Assembly (NCBI RefSeq): GCF_964204865.1
Contig: NC_135255.1
Span: 20,489,135 to 20,553,134, forward strand
Reading direction: 5' to 3'
From: Styela clava
Taxonomy: Eukaryota > Chordata > Ascidiacea > Stolidobranchia > Styelidae
DNA length: 64,000 bases
Positions 57,733 through 64,000 of this stretch are shown one piece after another. How positions within the stretch are numbered: the first letter of the stretch is position 1; the number at the start of each line of letters is the position of its first letter. Position numbers and translations under genes: made by a program. The notes beneath the pieces are model-generated. The model was not told the DNA's origin. It saw only the letters and a list, made by a program, of their open reading frames with translations, and ran no database searches.

Positions 57733-57740
57733 CCATAAAC

Positions 57741-58647
57741 TGACAAAACAGAAAACCTAAATACGATCGAATCAATATTTATTATTATGTTTGTTTATAT
57801 ACAGAAACCACACTGGGTAAGACAGCCGTGAATTTTATTTGCAGAGAAAAAGTTTCAATAGACAGGACGACAAATTCAATACTGGATTATACGGTTAATA
57901 ATTGTAAAGGAATAATGAATAATATAAGTAAGTGAAAAAGTGAAGCAAGTTTTAAGGCAAACATTCTTGTGTTGTCTTTTATTTACCGCAATTCTAATCA
58001 AAAGCGAACTTTACCGATGAATCAAAATATTTAAAAATAAAACAATGAAAATAACAATGTCATAAATACAGAAATAGAAAAAGAGCATTAAAGAATAATA
58101 TAAGCTTGAATAATACGTTTATAGTCTTTGCTTAGTAGTACATTAGTCGATATTAACCTAATTATATAAAAATGAATAGTTTGTAAAATCAAGGGCCCTA
58201 GGAAATCACTATTTTTTTCAACAGGTATCTCTGCTTTTTGTTTTGTCTGTTTACTTTTCTATTGTTTTTGTCAGAGAACCAAAATAAATGATTGATTGAA
58301 CAAAAGTCATATCAGAACCCGTTTATCTATATGGATTACAGTAAAATACCAAGGAAGAGAGAGAAAGATAATTATGTTGTCAGCCTGAATACAAGCATTG
58401 AACCAATCAGGGTCAGCTCTCCCCATGTTCGCTAGTAAGATTCACAGTTAATTAAGACATTTGAACAATTTATAGAAAACGTTACTCCTTGGAAGGTTGA
58501 CTAATTTACAGAATATTTTCGGAATCGGTTTGAAAAATGGTTAAGACGTTTATAGTCAGGGTTCGAGTTCCTAACCCTAACTGTTTGCTTTTTGTCTTTT
58601 ATTTCATGCAGTCCGTCAACAGATTTCTATCAGGTTTTGGGCTGGTT
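57741..58647. other. Intergenic stretch left of the lectin gene
   Basis: AT-rich sequence with no gene or clear repeat. The 3' UTR and polyadenylation site of the lectin gene should fall in its right part, left of 58648 on the minus strand. No confident signal was chosen. Confidence 0.5.
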
Positions 58648-58827
58648 TTATATTTCACAGATAACACCAAACCTAAGATAGTGTGATGGAACATTGAAAA
58701 TACCCTGATCTGCATTTTCGTCTTTATTGATACTAAGAGCAACATTTGTCCACGATGTAGCGGATTTGGGATAGCTATCAATCCACACTTCATTTGGTAG
58801 AGCTTCCCCTCCCAAAAGCTGATTGTT
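58648..58827 (-). CDS. C-type lectin gene, terminal coding exon
   Basis: Acceptor ttttttacag, then 59 codons and TAA. The sequence starts NNQLLGGEALPNEVWIDSYP and ends HYLRFGVICEI, the C-terminal half of a C-type lectin domain with the last conserved Cys three residues from the end. It is in phase 0 with the donor at 59270. Confidence 0.85.
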   Translation of the reverse strand, partial: NNQLLGGEALPNEVWIDSYPKSATSWTNVALSINKDENADQGIFNVPSHYLRFGVICEI

Positions 58828-61800
58828 CTGTAAAAAATTAATAAACAGCTTTAAAATAGGATATAATAGAATTTACATAATTTATCGCGGGTGAAAGCAA
58901 AGTCGAGAAAACGGTTTAATCATATGACAAACCAGGGCCTCTCGTCCGGTTACCAATCCATGTCGGGTATGGGATTAGTCGGCCAGTTATATGTTTACGG
59001 ACGCATGGACTTGATGGTTGATAAAGACGACCAGTGGTCACGTTAACCACCCTACGGATGCGAGGAATCAAGCAATCCTCTCGCACACAACCATCCCCGA
59101 ATGGGATTCGAACCTGCGAACCCACGCCGGGTAGTCAGAGGTGCGATGGCGAGCGTATTCCTAACGCTTAACACGATGAACCACACCGCCTTCCCCTCTT
59201 GCTTAGTTTTGAGACAAAACAAGTTAAAATCTGTGTAGATTACGCAAATTTGCTACTCATTACACCTACTTTATACTGCATCCCAGTCCAAATAAAAATC
59301 GAAATCCGGCCAGCAGGGATCATTGAACGTAGATAAGTGAGCAGCATCTGGTAATGTTCAAAGTCGTGAATATTAGCCGGTATCCTGTTGTTCATTGATT
59401 TGCATATTGATCGAGCATCGTTGAAGGTGATATTCTGTGTTTTATACATAACTGCTCGGAAGCACTTGGAATTGTATATGACACCACAACCCCCTAAAAA
59501 CAACAAAATTGGGGTCATTTTAAATAATCACATAATCATAATCACACAGCGATGAAGTACCAGGTCATGATTCAGTTTGTGCCACATCTTGGTGCGCATA
59601 CTTCAGGAGTACCCATACTTGAGTATACGAATTAAAGCTGGATTCAAACATATGCGCCATGAAAATGCTAACTATCTGACAGATGTGGCGACCTTTTAGT
59701 CAGACTACCAAACCACAAAATACAAAAGAATTTACTGCTAGCCTTTTCTTTCTCATCAAGACTCTTTTTGATCAGTCTGGCGATTTCTGTAATAAAATGA
59801 CGTATTTTTGTTGTATGTATAAAAGTTGTTTTTTAAATCAGTTTTCTATTTATACAGTTCATATTCATATTTTACACTTTTACGCATATTACCTCACGCA
59901 CCTTTGCCCATCAAAATATATATAAATAATAATTTGAGAATGACATATAAATTGAAGGTCAAATAAGAGTGAAATGTTTGTATTATCATCATAATTTTAT
60001 TCATCAAACTAAGCAACTAAATCATCCCTATGACGTGCTGGTTGACCCCGGTCATTTGAAATGAAGAGTTGCTCCTTATATATCATGGGATATTAGTGTC
60101 TGCGCGTACAGTGGCTTGTTTGGAGGGGAAAGGCATAAATATGCGTCGTTTCAAAAAGACAAACTTGGAATTTATCTTGAAATAGGGCGAACTCACCGGA
60201 TCCATCGTTTTTCTGTCAAATAAAAACAAAATACAGGTCATCAGTAAAGTAATTATGACACGTTTCTATGCTGGATTTAATTCAAGAGTCTTTCTAATAA
60301 TGCAAACAGCGGCCCCACAAGGAAAAATTGTGCTGCCATCGGAAACGTTCCGATTTTGAATTGTGCGCGGCTCGCATAACGAGGTTTCAGTTTAGTCAAG
60401 TGCATCGTTTCCCAACGTTTTTTGGTCGCGGACTATTTTTTCGCCAGCGAAAATCTTTGCGGACTCAAGTTTCTTTAATTGTAAACGAACCCTGTGTGGA
60501 GAAACAATAACACCAAAAACAACATAATTTTAACGAAGTCTGTTCATTATTCACATTTACAAATTTTGAATGGGAACCTTGTCTCTGAACTCGCATCACT
60601 AGTTTGTCAAAATCAGAGTCTTTATTCGATAACGCACATCTAATTGGACAAGTAGTGGACATACGGTCGTTTCAATATTATGTTGATCTTGTTCTTGTTG
60701 TTATTTGACACAGAATAACACACTTAGTGGAAATATTAAAAAAAACGCCTTTTTCTTCGAATACTGGACCAATTGCTTTGAAATTTTCAGTGGTTGAAGA
60801 TAAAATTTTTCCCCAGAAGGCTAATACTTTTATTTATTTTAAATATTTCTGTTAGCTCTGTGAGATTTGTTTTTGTTTGCTATGAAGTCATTAAACGCTC
60901 TGCGGACATCGGACGCCATTTTGTGTCCTACTGTAGCCTACTGCTTCGCTCGGTGTGAATATATTTGTAGACTGTGATCTGACGGTACACCGTACTGTAC
61001 TGCGAACAGACGTGTCCATATATTTGGGCGTAGCTCTCTTGTGTTATCTTCTGGTTGCAGTTGTTTGCCATACTTGGGTTTTTATCATAGCCAGGGCTGT
61101 AAATACAGCTTTGCAAAGATAATATGCTGAAAAGTGCAAAAGAGCAACGCAAATATAACACTCAATTTTTACGTTTTTGTCCGTAAGCTGAGGGTGCGTC
61201 TCATGTTTTTGTCAGAAATCCGCAGGTACGCTGTGCAATCCAATCGTTTGATATAGCGAGGCGGGAATGACGTGCCGTGTTCAAGTCACGTGTTACAAGG
61301 TATGCTAAGTTTAATGTTCGAATATTTTACCCAGCCATACTCAGTAACCGGTAATTATTGACTCGATTAAATTTTATGTGAATAAACTTTTATTTTATGT
61401 TTTTCGTGAATTCTGACGTAAATTGTAACTGATACGTCCGTTTATGCCCGCAATGAATTTCTAAACGTGGAAGTGGCCTGCGACACTAAAAAGGTTAGTG
61501 ACCTAGGCTACATGAACTATATTACTGCATAGCCTTCGGACCTCCCGAAGTATGCGCACCAAGATGGCGCACAACCTGAACTCAGGTGTGAAGTACCAGG
61601 TCATGATTCAGGTTATGCGACATCTTGGTGCGCATACTTCAGGAGTACCCATACTTGAGTATACGAATTAAAGCTAGATTCAAACATATGCGCCATGAAA
61701 ATGCCAACTATCTGACAGATGTGGCGACCTTTTAGTCAGACTACCAAACCACAAAATACAAAAGAATTTACTGCTAGTCTTTTCTTTCTCGTCAAGACTC

Positions 61801-63819
61801 TTTTTGATCAGTCTGGCGATTTCTGTAATAAAATGACGTATTTTTGTTGTATGTATAAAAGTTGTTTTTTAAATCAGTTTTCTATTTATACAGTTCATAT
61901 TCATATTTTACACTTTTACGCATATTACCTCACGCACCTTTGCCCATCAAAATATATATAAATAATAATTTGAGAATGACATATAAATTGAAGGTCAAAT
62001 AAGAGTGAAATGTTTGTATTATCATCACAATTTTATTCATCAAAATAAGCAACTAAATCATCCCTATAACGTGCTGCCACTATGCCGGTCGACCCCGGTC
62101 ATTTAAAATGAAGGAAGAGTTGCTTCTTTGATATCATCAGATATTAGTGTCTGCGCGTACAATGGCTTGTTCGGAGGGGAAAGGCATAAATATGCGTCGT
62201 TTCAAAAAGACAAACTTGGAATTTATCTTGAAATAGGGCGAACTCACCGGATCCATCGTTTTTCTGTCAAATAAAAACAAAATACAGGTCATCAGTAAAG
62301 TAATTATGACACGTTTCTATGCTGGATTTAATTCAAGAGTCTTTCTAATAAAGCAAACAGCGGCCCACAAGGAAAAATAGTGCTTCCCGCGGAAACGTTC
62401 CGATTTTGAATTGTGCGCGGCTTGCAGAACGAGGTTTCAATTTAGTCAAGTGCAGCGTTTCCCAACGTTTTTTGGTCGCGGACTATTTTTTCGCCAGCGA
62501 AAATCTTTGCGGACTCAAGTTGCTTTAATTGTAACCGAACTCTGTGTGGAGAAACAATAACACCAGAAAAACAACATAATTTTAACGAAGTCAGTTCATT
62601 ATTCACATTTACACATTTTGAATGTGAACCTTGTCCCTGAACTCGCACCACCACCGTTGTCGAAATCAGAGTCTTATTCGATAACGCACATCTAATTGGA
62701 CAAGTAGTGGACATACGGTCGTTTCAATATTATGTTGATCTTGTTCTTGTTGTTATTTGACACAGAATATCACACTTAGTGGAAATATTAAAAAACCGCT
62801 TTTCTCTTCGAATACTGTACCAATTGCTTTGAAATTTTCATTGGTTGAAGATAAAATTTTTCCCCAGAAGGCTATTACTTTTATTCGTTTTAAATATTTC
62901 TGTTAGCTCTGTGAGATTTGTTTTTGTTTGCTATGAAGTCATTAAACGCTCTGCGGACATCGGACGCCATTTTGTGTCCTACTGTAGCCTACTGCTTCGC
63001 TCGGTGTGAATATATTTGTAGACTGTGATCTGACGGTACACCGTACTGTACTGCGAACAGACGTGTCCATATATTTGGGCGTAGCTCTCTTGTGTTATCT
63101 TCTGGTTGCAGTTGTTTGCCATACTTGGGTTTTTCAGAAATCCGCAGGTACGCTGTGCAATCCAATCGTCTGATATAGCGAGGCGGTGTTCAAGTCACGT
63201 GTTACAAGATATTCTAATAGTTTAATGTTCGAATATTTTACCCAGTCATACTCAGTAATCGGTTATTATTGACTCGATTAAATTTATAATGAATAAACTT
63301 TTATTTTATGTTTTTCGTAAATTCTGACGTAAATTGTAACTGATACGTAAGTTTGGTAAAACCGTTTATGTCCTGCGATGAATTTCTAAACGTGAAAGTG
63401 GCCTGCGACACTAAAAAGGTTAGTGACCTAGGCTACATGAACTATATTACTGCATAGCGTTTATAACCTATTACTCGTTGCGGACTCATTCAAACGCTCT
63501 GCGGACACATTTGAGACCGCGGACGCGGGTTGGGAAACACTGCACGTGCGAGTAATACCAATCCCTTTCCGTTGCAAAGTCGATAGCCGAGTCCTTTTTT
63601 ATAACGTCATAATGCTCTAACAGTTAGTTTGTGCGAAGCGAACAACGCATGTCCTAGAACAGTAATCAAATTTTTGTGCCTAACTAAGAATTTACTAAAG
63701 ATGTATGTTTGATGTACGAAATGTATAAAGACACCTGATAAAATAGCAACATAATTTTACCTCGCAATCTCCAACTTGAACGAGTTTCCCATTCACGATC
63801 TTGGAAACGCAGGCTCCAG
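58648..63819 (-). CDS. C-type lectin-domain protein, 3' part (5' end beyond window)
   Basis: Secreted or cell-surface lectin-like protein, ligand unknown. Proposed minus-strand exons are 63819-63761, a 16-nt microexon (62263-62248 or its identical copy 60212-60197), 59493-59270 and 58827-58648. The joined frame runs GACVSKIVNGKLVQVGDCE, KNDGSG, then the lectin domain with CGVIYNSKCFRAV, ITFNDARSICKS, FIWTGMQYK, VWIDSYPKSATSW and the final FGVICEI before TAA. Cysteines and the WIGL-like and W positions fit the C-type lectin fold, but EPN/QPD and WND calcium-sugar motifs are not evident, so sugar binding is doubtful. The first exon shown starts in mid-codon, so at least one more exon, probably with the signal peptide, is outside the window. 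Confidence 0.8.
58880..59190 (-). mobile_element. tRNA-derived SINE (family S) in the last lectin intron
   Basis: On the minus strand the head is ggcggtgtggttcatcgtg, then 'aagcgttaggaatacgctcg', the B-box ggttcgaatccc, the body 'accatcaagtccatgcgtcc' and 'gtaaccggacgagaggccct', and the tail 'ataaattatgtaaat'. It is the most complete copy in the window, about 310 bp, and in the same orientation as the lectin gene. Confidence 0.82.
59270..59493 (-). CDS. C-type lectin gene, first lectin-domain exon
   Basis: Acceptor gtttttag before 59493, donor gtaggt after 59270. It begins with two bases of a split Gly codon and reads GCGVIYNSKCFRAVMYK, ITFNDARSICKSMNNRIPA, HDFEHYQMLLTYLR and ISIFIWTGMQYK. 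The split codon needs one base from the preceding exon; the exon at 63819-63761 ends in phase 0 and cannot supply it, while the 16-nt microexon can. Confidence 0.88.
59558..61532. repeat. Tandem duplication, copy A (about 2 kb)
   Basis: This block is almost identical to about 61596-63460, offset 2036-2051 bp with small indels. It begins within a family A MITE ('gtaccaggtcatgattcag') and ends at 'actatattactgcatag'. It contains the microexon copy at 60197-60212 and most of a hAT-like element starting near 60402. About 120 bp around 61085-61205 is missing from copy B. Open frames such as 59683-59925 occur in both copies with one residue difference and are not recognisable proteins. Confidence 0.93.
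60197..60212 (-). CDS. Candidate 16-nt lectin microexon, copy A
   Basis: tttgacag / AAAAACGATGGATCCG / gtgagt: a full acceptor and a consensus donor around 16 bases. It encodes KNDGS plus one base of Gly. Sixteen bases supply exactly the phase shift needed between the exon at 63761 (phase 0) and the exon at 59493. Without it the lectin frame is lost. Confidence 0.65.
61540..61645. mobile_element. Foldback MITE (family A, short form) at the duplication junction
   Basis: Left arm ggacctcccgaagtatgcgc and right arm gcgcatacttcaggagtacc are inverted, with inner arms accaagatggcgcacaacc and ggttatgcgacatcttggt. The right half also begins copy A at about 59558-59620. The junction of the tandem duplication therefore lies in this element. 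Confidence 0.8.
61596..63460. repeat. Tandem duplication, copy B (about 1.9 kb)
   Basis: Near-identical to 59558-61532. It continues past the shared 'ctgcatag' into 'cgtttataacctattactcg' and the intact right end of the hAT-like element, so B keeps the original right flank. Differences from A are scattered single bases and short indels, consistent with a recent event. Confidence 0.93.
62248..62263 (-). CDS. Candidate 16-nt lectin microexon, copy B
   Basis: Identical in exon, acceptor and donor to 60197-60212. Using both copies in one transcript would add 32 bases and break the frame. One of the two must be skipped or used alternatively. Confidence 0.6.
62453..63542. mobile_element. hAT-like element in the lectin intron (1.09 kb)
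   Basis: Ends cagcgtttcccaacgtt and gttgggaaacactg are inverted, followed inside by 'tggtcgcggactattttttc' and 'tttgagaccgcggacgcg'. The 8-bp flanks (gtcaagtg, cacgtgcg) do not match clearly. Copy A has the left end at about 60402 but lacks the right end. No transposase is encoded. Confidence 0.6.
63761..63819 (-). CDS. C-type lectin gene, upstream coding exon
   Basis: Acceptor atttaacag before 63819, donor gtaaaa after 63761. It starts with two bases of a split codon and reads GACVSKIVNGKLVQVGDCE. Two Cys fit a short N-terminal segment preceding a lectin domain. The split codon shows at least one further exon to the right, beyond the window. Confidence 0.7.
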
Positions 63820-64000
63820 CTGTTAAATATGAAACATGATATTTTATTTTGAACAAAACCTACGGTGGAAATCCAGGCGCGGATTAATGCGAACCCGGTC
63901 TTGAAATGTACCGTGAACAGCGAACCTGTTCTCGGTGTAATTTAAATGTAGCAGTGCAGATATTAGCGAGAAAGATCAGATATTAGATATTTCAAATTTA

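Noticed and set aside
59683-61961. Two nearly identical 80-codon frames at 59683-59925 and 61719-61961
   Set aside because: They match because of the tandem duplication. The composition is random-looking and the frame sits antisense in a lectin intron.

Overview
The window is an AT-rich animal nuclear sequence. It holds six protein genes, all on the minus strand, set among dense non-autonomous transposon debris. RNA polymerase II subunit RPB2, a Spinster-type transporter, UTP14 and a Golgi Qb-SNARE are close to chordate proteins, and a C-type lectin gene lies at the right edge. I read it as an invertebrate deuterostome and favour a tunicate, but the sequence alone does not settle the species.

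Layout from left to right. 1-4040 is intergenic and repeat-rich. 4041-20699 is POLR2B, in which one 3.4-kb coding exon is joined across a 13.1-kb repeat-filled intron to a 115-bp first coding exon at 20585-20699. 20700-25535 is intergenic. 25536-27284 is a single-exon SPNS-type transporter. 27285-36514 is a repeat-rich desert with nested hAT-like elements, tRNA-derived SINE copies and a 32-bp minisatellite. 36515-49433 is UTP14, for which all ten coding exons can be joined in frame (788 aa). 51113-51814 is single-exon GOSR1. 53810-55525 is a single-exon coiled-coil protein. 56692-57732 is a hAT-like element with a perfect 8-bp target duplication and a zinc-finger-only ORF. 58648-63819 is the 3' part of a C-type lectin gene whose 5' end lies beyond the window. 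It contains a recent 2-kb tandem duplication that carries two identical copies of a candidate 16-nt microexon.

The host genes do unrelated housekeeping work: transcription, lysosomal transport, small-subunit rRNA processing and ER-Golgi membrane fusion. Nothing indicates an operon or pathway cluster. The unusual parts are the gene structures (near-intronless POLR2B, intronless SPNS and GOSR1, an obligatory-looking microexon) and the transposons. The transposons include hAT-like elements with 8-bp duplications, foldback MITEs, TA-flanked mariner-like MITEs, a retroelement 3' fragment family, and one foldback insertion with a hammerhead-like core and two paralogous empty sites in the same window.
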